64,000 nucleotides of DNA from positions 124,001 through 188,000 of the forward strand of contig JAXHMJ010000005.1 of the NCBI GenBank assembly GCA_034521575.1, read 5' to 3'. The notes below the pieces were generated by a model. That model ran no database searches. It was not told the DNA's origin and worked only from the letters and a program-made list of their open reading frames with translations. The DNA comes from a candidate division KSB1 bacterium. GTDB taxonomy: Bacteria > Zhuqueibacterota > Zhuqueibacteria > Residuimicrobiales > Krinioviventaceae. Made by a program: the position numbers and the translations under genes. This document shows positions 12,111-21,225 of this stretch, piece by piece. Every line of letters begins with the position of its first letter. The stretch's first letter is position 1.

Positions 12111-14283
12111 ACTCGAGTTTGGATTCATCCAGAAAAGAAAGCGGAAACTGAATAATAAAATCCGCACCCTGTCCCGCTTCTGATTTGATCCGAATCTGAC
12201 CATTGTAATTCTCGACTATCTTTTTCACCAAAGTCAAACCCACACCTGTGCTCTCAACAACGTCCCGCGGCGTTAGAGTCTGGAAAATCTGAAAAATTTG
12301 TTCATGATACTTTTCTTCTATTCCCGGACCGTTATCAATAATATGAAACTCCAGATGTTCCTGCTTTTTTACATATTTAACATTGATCTTGCCCTGGGTC
12401 TTGTCCATATATTTGACGGCATTGCCGATGAGATTCATAAAAACCTGTTCCATACGGGTGGGATCGGCATAGACCACCGGCATATCATCAGTATGAAACT
12501 GAATCGAATCCGGCGCATTGATATCCTGCCAGACATCGGAAACAACCTGGTTCAAGTCAACCTTGCGCTTGTGTTCTTTAACGCGGCCGATACGTGAGTA
12601 TTGCAGAATGCCTTCGATCAGTTTGTTCATCCGGTGAACCCGGTGAATCATAAGAGAAAATTTTTCCTGGCCGTCCTCATCGATCACACTCTTATAGTCC
12701 TCTGCCAGCCAGTAAGACAGCTGACCGATGGCACGCAATGGGGCTTTGAGATCATGTGAGACAATATAGGCAAAACTTTTCAGTTCCTCATTTGTGGACT
12801 CGAGCTCTTCATTGACCTGCTCCAGAGAACGTCGGGATTCATTGACGTCATTCAGAAGCATCTGCATGGTTTCCTGTGACTCTTCGAGTTTTTTGGTTTT
12901 TGTCTCCAGTTCCTGTGTGCGTTCTTTGACCATACTTTCAAGTTTTTCCGAATAATCAAGCAACTTTTTTTCAGCGCGTTTCTGACCGGTGATGTCCCGG
13001 TGGATACCGGATACAATGAGCGGTTTGCCGGTATGATTTTTCTTGATCACTCGCCCGTCGGTCGCCACCCACTTTTCATCTCCCTGTAACGACTTTATTC
13101 GGTATTCAACACTGAATCGATCCCGTTCTCCCAGAAAATGGAAATTCAGCGCCTTGCGAAGTTCAGGCTGATCTTTATTATGGACCAGATAGAAATAATC
13201 ATCAAATGAACAGGACATGAGATTATCACGGAAATTGAAAATTCTGCGGCAGATCGAATCAAGGGTCATGCGATTCGTATCCAGATTCCATTCCCAGAAT
13301 CCAAGTTCCGCTCCCTCTAACGCCAGACGCAATTGTTCCTCGCGCTGCTGAATCACCTCTTTTGCGTGTTTGCGTTCTGTGATGTCTTCAAGCAAAGCAA
13401 TCAGGAAATTGGAATCCGAAGCAATATCATGCACATCCGTAAGCCGCAACTCTGTCCAGAGTACATCGCCTTCCTTTCGGATAAAGCGTTTTTCAGCCGT
13501 GTAGGCGCCGCGCTTTTTCAAATCTTTTAAAAAATAATGCATATCCAGAATGACATCATCAGGATGCAGCAGTTCCTGAAACCGCTTGTAGCGCAATTCG
13601 TTGCTGGTGTATCCAAGCATGTCCTGGAAATGTGGATTGGCTTCCACAATTTGTCCCTGATAATCAAACGTGATCATGCCGATGGGTGATTGGTCAAACA
13701 AAGCGCGGAACCAGCGTTCACTCTGAATAAAAGCACGCGTGTGCTCCTGCACTTTGCTCTCCAGATTTTCATACAATATGGAATAGCGGGAAACCAGAGC
13801 AATCACATTGGCGACTTTTTCCAGGGTAACCTGCAGTTCCATCAACTCGCTCTGCTGACCGATATCAAATAAAAAGATCACGCCAACCTGACTGCCGCCG
13901 ACGTGAAGCGGAATGATAAAGGCATTTTCATATCCCAGCTTTTGGATCAATGGCGCAACTGAATCATTTCTCCTGGCTTTAAAGTAAGAAACCGGTTCGC
14001 TTAAATCATGACTACAGTCACACAATTCCTGAATATCATCGGTTACCAGATTATTTTTTTCAGGAACAGGGTAGACCGCCTTGAGCACATGATTGTGGAC
14101 GGAACTGTCGGAATCGCATAGAAAAAGGGCGCTCACCCGTGTGTTCAGCTGTTCTGTAAGCTGCTGAACGATATATTGATACATGGAAGAAGGCTGGTCC
14201 GCCGTCTCCAGAATGCGATGAACGATTTCAACAACCAGCGTGTCAACTGCACTTGAATCCTGATCCTTACGCTTGTTGGGCAT
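12094..14283 (-). CDS. Soluble PAS-PAS sensor histidine kinase with N-terminal GAF-like region
   Basis: 729-residue cytoplasmic kinase. Residues 1-170 look GAF-like (AFIIPLHVGGSQVGVIFLFD). Two PAS/PAC units follow (about 185-310 and 310-430), the second of the PAS_3 type. A coiled coil to about 500 leads to HisKA with YIVSHDLKAPLRAI and to HATPase with MNLIGNAVKYM, DNGPGIEEKY and STGVGLTLVKKIV. The SHDLKAPLRAI form of the H box is shared with Cph1-like and bacteriophytochrome-like kinases that pair with Rcp1-like receivers, and such a receiver overlaps its 3' end. No chromophore-binding Cys/GAF signature of phytochromes is evident, so the signal sensed is unknown. The frame is intact. Confidence 0.9.
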   Translation of the reverse strand: MPNKRKDQDSSAVDTLVVEIVHRILETADQPSSMYQYIVQQLTEQLNTRVSALFLCDSDSSVHNHVLKAVYPVPEKNNLVTDDIQELCDCSHDLSEPVSYFKARRNDSVAPLIQKLGYENAFIIPLHVGGSQVGVIFLFDIGQQSELMELQVTLEKVANVIALVSRYSILYENLESKVQEHTRAFIQSERWFRALFDQSPIGMITFDYQGQIVEANPHFQDMLGYTSNELRYKRFQELLHPDDVILDMHYFLKDLKKRGAYTAEKRFIRKEGDVLWTELRLTDVHDIASDSNFLIALLEDITERKHAKEVIQQREEQLRLALEGAELGFWEWNLDTNRMTLDSICRRIFNFRDNLMSCSFDDYFYLVHNKDQPELRKALNFHFLGERDRFSVEYRIKSLQGDEKWVATDGRVIKKNHTGKPLIVSGIHRDITGQKRAEKKLLDYSEKLESMVKERTQELETKTKKLEESQETMQMLLNDVNESRRSLEQVNEELESTNEELKSFAYIVSHDLKAPLRAIGQLSYWLAEDYKSVIDEDGQEKFSLMIHRVHRMNKLIEGILQYSRIGRVKEHKRKVDLNQVVSDVWQDINAPDSIQFHTDDMPVVYADPTRMEQVFMNLIGNAVKYMDKTQGKINVKYVKKQEHLEFHIIDNGPGIEEKYHEQIFQIFQTLTPRDVVESTGVGLTLVKKIVENYNGQIRIKSEAGQGADFIIQFPLSFLDESKLEYDHAK

Positions 14284-14429
14284 TATAGCGCTCCGTATTC
14301 AAAACATTCTCCGGAATCAATGCGGCAAAAACCAATCCAACACCTGAAACGAAACATGTTATATTTAATAATATAATGCATTTAAAAACCACTTTTATTG
14401 CTGTTACTATCTTTATACGGTGTAACGAC

Positions 14430-15776
14430 CTATTGAATATCCAGCATGGTTTGAATCTGTTCGAGAGACACATTCTTGGTTTCCGGCATCACCTTGAGTA
14501 CCCAGATCAGCTGTCCAACCATGCACAGCATATAAAAAGCAAACACAGTTCCTCCTGAAACTGAAGCAATGACCGGAAATGTCCAGGAGATCAATGCAGC
14601 CATAAACCAGTGGGTAAAGCTTCCAAGCGCCTGTCCGCGCGCCCGGACGCGGTTCGGAAATATCTCACTGATAAACACCCAAATCACGGCTCCCTGCCCG
14701 AACGCGTGAGATGCAATAAAGACAAGCAGACTCACCAGCACAATCAAACCACCGGTTTCTGTAAAATCATTTCTATAAAAGAAAAAGGTCAGAGCCGTGA
14801 TGCCCAGACTCACAATATAGCCGATCGAGCCAAAAATCATCAGTTTTTTTCTGCCGATTTTATCAATAACCGTTAAAGCGGCCATTGTAAATATCAGATT
14901 GGTGCCGCCGATGACAATAGACTGGAGAAAAGATGCGGCTTCGCCGGCTCCGGCCATCCGGAATATGTGGGGTGCGTAATACATAATCGCATTAATGCCG
15001 GAAAGCTGATTAAACACCGCGATCATTACCGCGAGTAGAATGGGTTTTGAATATTTTTTACTGAAAAAGCGTTCATGCAACGCATTGAACTCCTGGCTCA
15101 ACGAAGCCTGAATTTCGTGAATTTCATCCTGAATCCGTCCGGTATCTGTGCCGCATTGCTTCAGCACATCAGCGGCCTCGTTGGCACGATCTGCAGCGAC
15201 AAGCCAGCGTGGACTGCGAGGCGTGGAGAATAAAAGCAGGAAAAAAACAGCAGCAGGTACAGCCTCAACAGCAAACATCCAGCGCCATTCAATATCGCCG
15301 AGGCCCATATTGGTAATGATATAATTTGAGAAAAAAGCAACCAGAATGCCGAAGACAATATTGAATTGGGTGAGTCCAACCAAACGTCCGCGGAAACGCG
15401 CCGGTGAAATTTCCGCAATGTACATGGGAGATACCACTGAAGCGCCGCCGACAGCCAGTCCGCCCAACAAACGGAAGATCAAAAAGGAGGGCCAGTTCCA
15501 GGCCAGGGCGCTTCCGAGAGCGGATACAAGATAAAGCACAGCTAAAATAAACAACATGAACCGGCGTCCCCAGACATCCGACGGCCGGCCCACTGCCAGA
15601 GCTCCAATGATCGTTCCGATCAAGGCACTGGCCACGGTAAAACCCAGCCAAAACGGGCTGAGATCAAACACCAATTCCAGCCAGTGCGTGGTCCCTGAAA
15701 TGACAGCCGTGTCAAACCCGAACAAAAATCCGCCCAGCGCCGCCACAGCAGAGCCAAACAGCAGTTTCGACTTCAT
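14430..15776 (-). CDS. Sugar porter of the major facilitator superfamily (XylE/AraE-like)
   Basis: Twelve-span inner-membrane proton/sugar symporter. Family marks include GGFLFGFDTAVISGT in the first span, the loop 2-3 motif GRPSDVWGRRF, the PMYIAEISPARFRGRL signature after span 4, the STPRSPRWLV segment before the central loop, QLSGINAIMYYAP in span 7 and the ending PETKNVSLEQI. Length 448 is typical. The substrate is likely a pentose or hexose, which fits the glycoside hydrolases at 58-64 kb (inference). It is divergent from the cobalamin-sensor operon across 305 bp. Confidence 0.92.
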   Translation of the reverse strand: MKSKLLFGSAVAALGGFLFGFDTAVISGTTHWLELVFDLSPFWLGFTVASALIGTIIGALAVGRPSDVWGRRFMLFILAVLYLVSALGSALAWNWPSFLIFRLLGGLAVGGASVVSPMYIAEISPARFRGRLVGLTQFNIVFGILVAFFSNYIITNMGLGDIEWRWMFAVEAVPAAVFFLLLFSTPRSPRWLVAADRANEAADVLKQCGTDTGRIQDEIHEIQASLSQEFNALHERFFSKKYSKPILLAVMIAVFNQLSGINAIMYYAPHIFRMAGAGEAASFLQSIVIGGTNLIFTMAALTVIDKIGRKKLMIFGSIGYIVSLGITALTFFFYRNDFTETGGLIVLVSLLVFIASHAFGQGAVIWVFISEIFPNRVRARGQALGSFTHWFMAALISWTFPVIASVSGGTVFAFYMLCMVGQLIWVLKVMPETKNVSLEQIQTMLDIQ

Positions 15777-16081
15777 AGTTACTCCCTGTTCCCGTTTGTA
15801 TGAAAAGTATGTTTTGAACAGTAATTTTTCAGTTTATTAACCTGCGTCACATCAAGTTTTATGATTCATATTTTCCCCTCCTTTTGCCATTCCACTATCA
15901 TGCATGATAAAAGTCGCATAAATCCGGGGATTGACAATGAAAGAAAAATAAATAATTTATTCCTGAATGACAACCGAAAAATACAAAATATTATTTGTGG
16001 CTACAATACGTTTGAATAAGAAAGGAACATTTGGCTCTAATTTTGCTATAATATTAAAAAACAATTCACAAGGAATAAACC
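15777..16081. promoter_or_regulatory. Divergent intergenic region between sugar porter and cobalamin-sensor operon
   Basis: 305 AT-rich bases with no credible gene. A TTGACA hexamer occurs at about 15933 and a TATAAT hexamer at 16047-16052, 30 bp before the ATG at 16082. An AAGGA ribosome-binding site precedes that ATG by about 8 bp. The promoter assignments are by eye only. No CarH-like operator repeat was recognised. Confidence 0.3.
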
Positions 16082-17172
16082 ATGAACGCACCGGACATCG
16101 CTTTGACATCCGAAGAATTAACGACCCTTGAACATGAAGTGGAGAATTTGATCGGGTTTGTCAATGAATCCATGAGCAACCGAAGCGATATCTCCGAGCT
16201 CATCGGAATGAGTTCAACGGAGATGATGCAGGACAATCACCGCAACAGCGCCAGATTTATCCTCACCAGCGTCTCAATCGGCGATTTTAGAAAACTCAAA
16301 GACACCATGCCATGGGTGTATGCCACCTATCACAATCACGGATTCTCTTATCAATACTTTGCTATAGTGTTTGAAACCTGGATTCAGGCTGTCCACAAGT
16401 TTATTGACCCGCCTCTGTCTGAAAAATATGCTGCGATATACGAATGGCTCTCGGAACATCACAAAGACTGGATTGAATTATCACAACATTACACATCGGA
16501 AAACATTCAGCCGCCAAAAGAATGGAGCCGGATTCAGGACCAATTTCTCAACGCTTTGCTGGCAGCCGATACCTCAACATGCCTTGAACTGGCAAACACG
16601 CATATTCAGACGCACACAGATGTTCAGCACTTTTATCTGGATGTCATACAACCTTCGTTGTATGAGATTGGCATTTATGGCATAATAATGAGATCAGTGT
16701 ATCCCAGGAGCATTTGGCGTCATCCATTGTCACTCGCGTCATGTCGATGATATATATCAATAATTTCACATCAAAAGGCGATAAAGGCAAGGTCGTGATC
16801 ACAGCAGGAGCGAACGAGTTTCATGAAATTGGAGCATGGATGATCTCGGACTTGCTCGAGATGAACGGATGGGATGTTTATTATTTAGGGTCCAATACAC
16901 CGGAATCCGATCTCTATCAGATGCTGCTTGCGGTGCAGCCGCATATTCTCGTCATTTCGGTAACGATGTTTTTCAACCTTTCCTCGGCCGCATTCGTCAT
17001 TCGTGCAATCAAACAGAATCCGGATATTCAAAATATTAAAATTCTACTGGGCGGGGCTGCTGTAAAAGCCGATCCTGATTTAACAAAAAAGCTGGGTGCG
17101 GATGCGACTGCGGATCATGCCGTTGAAGCATTGAAACTTGTGAATGATTTAGCACCTCAAACCGGAGCCTGA
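16082..17172 (+). CDS. Cobalamin-binding sensor with CarH-type light-sensing residues, one frameshift
   Basis: Predicted soluble adenosylcobalamin sensor. Reading the first frame to about 16672 and then the frame of the TGG at 16678 gives one continuous protein of about 362 residues. The N-terminal about 130 residues are a helical domain with DNHRNSARFIL and FSYQYFAIVFETW. A helical bundle follows with W-H-x8-E-H (W codon 16678-16680, EH codons 16708-16713), exactly the Wx9EH pattern of the CarH photoreceptor, including the adjacent His that is the light-formed second ligand in Thermus CarH. Then comes a Rossmann-type B12 domain with ANEFHEIG, the E-x-H-x-x-G lower-ligand loop, and LLGGAAV. 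There is no MerR-type DNA-binding domain. The PAS gene starts 1 bp after its stop. The light-sensing role is inferred from residues. Confidence 0.82.
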
Positions 17173-17173
17173 T

Positions 17174-17830
17174 ATGATAACCGATATCACTGATGATCAA
17201 TTAAAATCGTTTTTTGAACAATATATACAGGACTATACAGAACTGGTGATATGTGTCCTTGATTCACACGATTACATCACGGCAGGGAATTCAGCGTTCA
17301 GCGCGTATATGGATCCAGCCGATGCATTGCAAACACTGCATATAAAGGATATCCTGATATCACCGGCATATAAAGAATTGCGCACAAAAGTCAAAGCCGG
17401 TGAGAGCTTTCAGAACATCATGACTATACAAAACCCCGCGCAAACCGCCCAAAAAACATTGAAATTCACTGTATTCCCAAAAGATCCGGGCGCTGTGTTA
17501 ATTGGTGAATTCCTGTACAGCTCGGACCAAAAAGTGGTTCAAGAGCTTTCGACCCTGAACAGCCAGCTGGCAAATACAACACGTAAACTGCATCGAAAAA
17601 ACAAAGAACTTGAAAAAGCCTATGAAAAAATAAACACCTTAAACGGACTTTTGCCCATCTGTGCCAGCTGCAAAAAAATCCGTGATGACAAGGGATACTG
17701 GAATCATGTCGAGGAATATATCTCTGAACATTCCAGAGTCGATTTCTCCCACAGCATCTGTCCCGATTGCAGCCGTAAGCTTTATCCTGAATTTTACACT
17801 GAAATGGAACAAGAAAAACAAAAGAGATAG
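17174..17830 (+). CDS. PAS-domain protein with C-terminal CxxC...CxxC module, partner of the cobalamin sensor
   Basis: 218 residues. Residues about 10-125 resemble a PAS fold (LVICVLDSHDYITAGNSAF). A coiled coil follows (about 125-158), then a compact C-terminal module LPICASCKKIRDDKGYW ... SICPDCSRKLYPE with two CxxC pairs, likely a small metal- or redox-binding knuckle. I know this tail at the C-terminus of PAS and receiver proteins, but its biochemical role is not established to my knowledge. The same tail ends the 7TM sensor at 56490-57773. No kinase, cyclase or DNA-binding domain is present. The 1-bp spacing from the cobalamin sensor implies a single signalling unit, with this protein as effector or adaptor (inference). 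Confidence 0.8.
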   Translation: MITDITDDQLKSFFEQYIQDYTELVICVLDSHDYITAGNSAFSAYMDPADALQTLHIKDILISPAYKELRTKVKAGESFQNIMTIQNPAQTAQKTLKFTVFPKDPGAVLIGEFLYSSDQKVVQELSTLNSQLANTTRKLHRKNKELEKAYEKINTLNGLLPICASCKKIRDDKGYWNHVEEYISEHSRVDFSHSICPDCSRKLYPEFYTEMEQEKQKR

Positions 17831-17992
17831 CGGAATCCCGCCTGTTCAAATCCCCTCTTTTCAAAAGAATAGTTATCATTGCTGTCTAATCTGCTGTACT
17901 CACCATAGCATAATTACTCTCCGAGCCCGACCCTGAAACCCTGCCGCAAGCAGCCAATCTGCAGCTTGGAAAACAATTTAAAGGAGAATACT

Positions 17993-18445
17993 ATGAAACG
18001 CAAACTCTATGCAGGTGTGGTTACAGGGCTGGTGGCGGTTATGATACTGTTTTCCATAACCTGTTCTTCGGATTCAATGCCCGGATCAGACTCAAAGCCG
18101 CCTGATCCTGTTTCCACAAGCTCAAATTCGGACAGCACAGAAAATTCAGTTATACTTGAGTATGACACACCTCCCAGCCCGATAAATGGATTTGCCGCAC
18201 TGCAGAAAGAACTGGTGTATCCTGAATCTGCAAGACAGAACGAAATAGAGGGACGGGTGATTTTACAAACAATGATTGGTAAAACCGGTGATATTCTCGA
18301 GGTTGAGGTTGCCAGATCCCTTGATCCCGCATGCGACGAAGCGGCTGTCAACACCATTCGTGCGACTGACTGGCAGCCGGCCCTTAAAGAGGGAAAACCT
18401 GTGCAGGTCAGAGCGGCCCTGCCGGTTGTGTTTAAACTAAAGTAA
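17993..18445 (+). CDS. TonB C-terminal-domain protein, probably membrane- or lipid-anchored
   Basis: 150 residues from the ATG at 17993, chosen because AAGGAG lies 7-8 bp upstream. A longer in-frame start at 17966 lacks such a site. The N-terminus is a basic-hydrophobic helix ending LFSITCSSD, which could be either a membrane span or a relaxed lipobox with Cys23. A Ser/Pro-rich linker follows, then a TonB-C fold: LVYPESARQNEIEGRVIL, AVNTIRATDWQPA and LPVVFKL. It lacks the long Pro-Lys spacer of classical TonB. It could energise receptors such as that at 25817-27624, or be a periplasmic TonB-domain protein of other use. Confidence 0.8.
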   Translation: MKRKLYAGVVTGLVAVMILFSITCSSDSMPGSDSKPPDPVSTSSNSDSTENSVILEYDTPPSPINGFAALQKELVYPESARQNEIEGRVILQTMIGKTGDILEVEVARSLDPACDEAAVNTIRATDWQPALKEGKPVQVRAALPVVFKLK

Positions 18446-18694
18446 AACAACAACAATCATGCAAAATGCTCGCTTTTCGCGCGCCAAATCTCCCCCAGAA
18501 TGCAGCACCTTTAATAAAAAATGAAAAACGACACATTATTCCTCAATGGTGTATTTTTTCCCACTTTTTGGCCATCCAGGCCGCATCCGCCCCACTCTTT
18601 TTTTTGCAATTTATTGTTTATTAAACACTTAACCTTTCTTTATATTAAACTGGTACGTTTTTTGCGCAAGACATACTGTTAATCATAGGGTTAA
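18446..18694. other. Non-coding gap after the TonB-domain gene
   Basis: No gene recognised. It holds an imperfect hairpin near 18530-18550 (ACACATT ... AATGGTGT) followed by a T6 run, which might terminate transcription of the TonB-domain gene, and AT-rich sequence beyond it. The hairpin is weak. Confidence 0.25.
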
Positions 18695-18910
18695 AAGAGA
18701 ATAAAGAGGTCTAGACAATACAGATCAGATCTATGCCCCGATCTCTATGAACTGACGTGGAATGGCAAAGATGAACACGGAAATCCATTATCCAGCGGCA
18801 TGTACATTAGCCAGATGCAGGCCGGGAAAGAAAACAGCACAATCCGACTCTACCTGATAAAACAAGCCCCCTGCCTGCATTTCAATGCTTCCAAACCACC
18901 AGGCTCTTAA
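18695..18910 (+). pseudogene. Orphan C-terminal sorting-domain fragment
   Basis: An open frame without a start codon encodes DLYELTWNGKDEHGNPLSS followed by GMYISQMQAGKENSTI and RLYLIKQ, the W-x-G-x-D-x-x-G-x-x-x-x-SG-x-Y pattern of the FlgD-like / type A C-terminal sorting domains of secreted proteins in this group. Nothing upstream encodes the cargo part: the frame is closed at 18692-18694. It ends at 18908-18910, overlapping by 4 bp the 3' end of the convergent outer-membrane barrel gene. It is best read as the remnant of a deleted secreted-protein gene. Confidence 0.6.
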
Positions 18911-20025
18911 AAACTCTGTCTGAGACCAATGGAAAAGTAAGAGGAGGCATAATCATAATAGGGATCATTGGAATGATTCTGCTTCCACAGATACTCAATC
19001 TCGAGATTCAGAGGATTGCGGGCTGATAATGCTGTAAAAGATTTGGACAGTCCGGCCCAGGCCAGTGTGCGATAGTCACGGCGCGAGGGATATCCCGGTA
19101 ACGGCGTCCCCGAAAGATCCAGTGCCAACCGGCTGGTGTATTGTCTGTCCGTGTAAAACATTCCAGCCGTCAGGAGAATAGTACCCCAAAGCCTTTGTTT
19201 CAGATCAAGCTGCAGACGCAGCTCGTCAAAACCGAATACAGTATCAAACAATTCATCATCCGAATAATAAGTTCCCTCCACACTGCCCAGATATCTCACC
19301 GAACTGCTCATACTCTTTCTGTATAACAGCCGGGTTGAAAGACCTGTGGTTTTTGAAAGGGACTGTGCGACTTTAAAAATCCCAACCCACTGCAGGTTCT
19401 CCCCGTTGCCTTTTGTAACCAGCAGCGGCAATAGATCCACTCCGGATGCGGTCTTGGATTTCAGATAGTTTCTGTACATAAAGTCCATTTCCGCGATAAT
19501 ACTGGTGCCCGTATTAAAAGATCGGCTCTGGCGCAGATACAACAGTCCCTGCCATCTGGAAAAGACCGGAAACGCTGAATAGTCCCGAATCTGAAAGTTT
19601 CCGCCGGTATATACAAACCATTGCGGATTCAAACGCTGTTTCCATTCCGTGTATCCGGACCATTGACTGTACTCGTACCATTTGTATTCCTGAGAATGGA
19701 TGCGGGCGCTGGCGTACAAAGCAGCGGTTAACCGATTTTCACCAAACTGCCGGAACCCCTGTATACCACCGCGATGCAGCCAATAATTGCGGACGCTGTA
19801 TTTTTGAAAACGCGTATACTCGGGACGATAAGATACACGCAATCCTGACCATTCCTCCACCCAGTCGCGGTGAACGAAAATCTCGGCAGAAGACACATAG
19901 TCAGAGTGTTGATTGTAGTTGGCAAAAATATTCGTGGAATATCCTTGTGTCAATTCAGTCTGAATACCCAGCTGCGCGAACACGGTGGAAGACAGCATCA
20001 ATACAATAAAAATCCGTTTCAACAT
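18907..20025 (-). CDS. Outer-membrane beta-barrel protein of unknown function
   Basis: 372 residues with a clear signal peptide (MLKRIFIVLMLSSTVFA) followed by a protein made almost wholly of alternating aromatic/polar strands, and a C-terminal Phe (IGLRQSF), the usual outer-membrane barrel end. I do not recognise a named family. It lies 53 bp downstream of the acidic-repeat protein on the same strand, so the two are probably co-transcribed and may work together at the cell surface. The frame is intact. Confidence 0.65.
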   Translation of the reverse strand: MLKRIFIVLMLSSTVFAQLGIQTELTQGYSTNIFANYNQHSDYVSSAEIFVHRDWVEEWSGLRVSYRPEYTRFQKYSVRNYWLHRGGIQGFRQFGENRLTAALYASARIHSQEYKWYEYSQWSGYTEWKQRLNPQWFVYTGGNFQIRDYSAFPVFSRWQGLLYLRQSRSFNTGTSIIAEMDFMYRNYLKSKTASGVDLLPLLVTKGNGENLQWVGIFKVAQSLSKTTGLSTRLLYRKSMSSSVRYLGSVEGTYYSDDELFDTVFGFDELRLQLDLKQRLWGTILLTAGMFYTDRQYTSRLALDLSGTPLPGYPSRRDYRTLAWAGLSKSFTALSARNPLNLEIEYLWKQNHSNDPYYDYASSYFSIGLRQSF

Positions 20026-20078
20026 TCCGGTACCTCAATTAAACCAACTGGCGGTGAAAACACCGCCAGCCTTGTTCA

Positions 20079-20924
20079 TTATTTATTTTTTCCCTGCCGG
20101 CGATCCTGATCGCTTCCATTACCGTCTTCATTTCCGCCGCTGCCTTTTTGATCTTCAAAGCGTCCGTTCATGCGCGCGCCGCGCCCCAGACAGTCTTCGG
20201 GTCGTTCCCAGTCAGAATCCTGTCCATTTGGAATGCCGTCGCTGTCCGCATCCGGGGCATTGTCGTTGAATCCGTCACCGTCTTCATCGACAAATCCATT
20301 GAATTTGGCGCCGCCGCGCCCTTGTCCGCGGCCCGCCGGCGTATAATCATCATCCTGGCCGTTCGGGATGCCGTCACCGTCCGCATCCGGAGCATTGTCA
20401 TTAAAACCATCACCGTCTTCATCGACAAATCCTGATCCGCGTACACCGGCCTGATCTCCTTCCGGACGCTCGTAATCCTCATCCTGTCCGTTGGGAATGC
20501 CGTCGCCGTCCGCGTCCGGGGCATTGTCATTAACACCATCGCCATCCTCATCCACAAATCCACCTTGTCCGCCGCGTCCGGGAGCATTTTCAGGACGTTC
20601 ATAGTCCTCATCCTGACCATTCGGAATGCCGTCGCCGTCCGCGTCCGGGGCATTGTCATTAACACCATCGCCATCCTCATCCACAAATCCACCTTGTCCG
20701 CCGCGTCCGGGAGCATTTTCAGGACGTTCATAGTCCTCATCCTGACCATTCGGAATGCCGTCGCCGTCTGCGTCCGGGGCATTGTCATTATAGCCGTCGC
20801 CGTCGTTATCGACAAATTCGCGACCATTCGTATCCTCTGATTGCGCCTGTAGCTGAGGTACGGACATCAGGAATACAAATCCCACAACAGCCGCAAACAT
20901 CATTAAAAAAGACAACCGTTTCAT
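20079..20924 (-). CDS. Secreted protein of five acidic calcium-binding-like repeats
   Basis: 281 residues with a signal peptide (to about AQSE, residue 30). Residues 37-253 are five tandem repeats of about 43 residues. Each has FVDEDGDG, DNAPDADGDGIPNGQD and a Gly/Arg-rich spacer. The DxDxDG loops resemble thrombospondin type-3 / EF-like calcium sites, so calcium binding outside the cell is likely. The C-terminus is Gly/Asn/Asp-rich and basic at the very end (RRQGKNK). No enzyme domain is present. It is followed on the same strand by a barrel protein, and the histidine kinase gene runs divergently upstream. Confidence 0.75.
   Translation of the reverse strand: MKRLSFLMMFAAVVGFVFLMSVPQLQAQSEDTNGREFVDNDGDGYNDNAPDADGDGIPNGQDEDYERPENAPGRGGQGGFVDEDGDGVNDNAPDADGDGIPNGQDEDYERPENAPGRGGQGGFVDEDGDGVNDNAPDADGDGIPNGQDEDYERPEGDQAGVRGSGFVDEDGDGFNDNAPDADGDGIPNGQDDDYTPAGRGQGRGGAKFNGFVDEDGDGFNDNAPDADSDGIPNGQDSDWERPEDCLGRGARMNGRFEDQKGSGGNEDGNGSDQDRRQGKNK
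20166..20816 (-). repeat. Tandem coding repeat, about 129-bp period, five units
   Basis: Repeats encode the 43-residue acidic units. The two units nearest the N-terminus are almost identical at the DNA level over the 129-bp period (for example the copies beginning at 20561 and 20690), while the C-terminal units have drifted and one is 45 residues. Recent unit duplication or copy-number change is likely. An assembler could also miscount the units. Confidence 0.8.
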
Positions 20925-21225
20925 AATTACCTCCAGTTTATAGAATATCTTCGCATTTCAACCATCCAACATGCAACCGCCATGCCAAAACTGTCAATCG
21001 CTCGTTCATTGCGCCTATTTAATTGTTTATTTTAGTTTTATAACCTATTATCTTAATCCGTAATTTAGGTTCAAAATCAGTCGTATCGACGAAACCGTCG
21101 AAAAAATCGCCAAAACAGTCGAAACAATATTGCATTTTAAAATCGGATTGAATACATTTACTATTGCTTTTACACAAGCCGATTTTTAACAATGGAGCAT
21201 ATTGATTAAAACACGAGACCCCATA
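20925..21225. other. Divergent intergenic region, 301 bp
   Basis: AT-rich, no gene recognised. A cluster of short GTCGAAA-like repeats lies at about 21085-21130. A TTG at 21202 in frame with the kinase has GGAG 4 bp upstream and is a possible alternative start. The region should hold promoters for both the acidic-repeat protein and the kinase, but none is clear by eye. Confidence 0.3.

Noticed and set aside
11685-12203. 172-residue response regulator with an N-terminal hydrophobic extension
   Set aside because: The extra 31 residues lie within the 3' end of the kinase gene in another frame and do not resemble a receiver or signal peptide. The start at 12110/12104 fits the family.
20166-20816. 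CRISPR-like regular repeats
   Set aside because: The period is 129 bp, there are no unique spacers, and the repeats are in frame and encode a clear acidic protein repeat.
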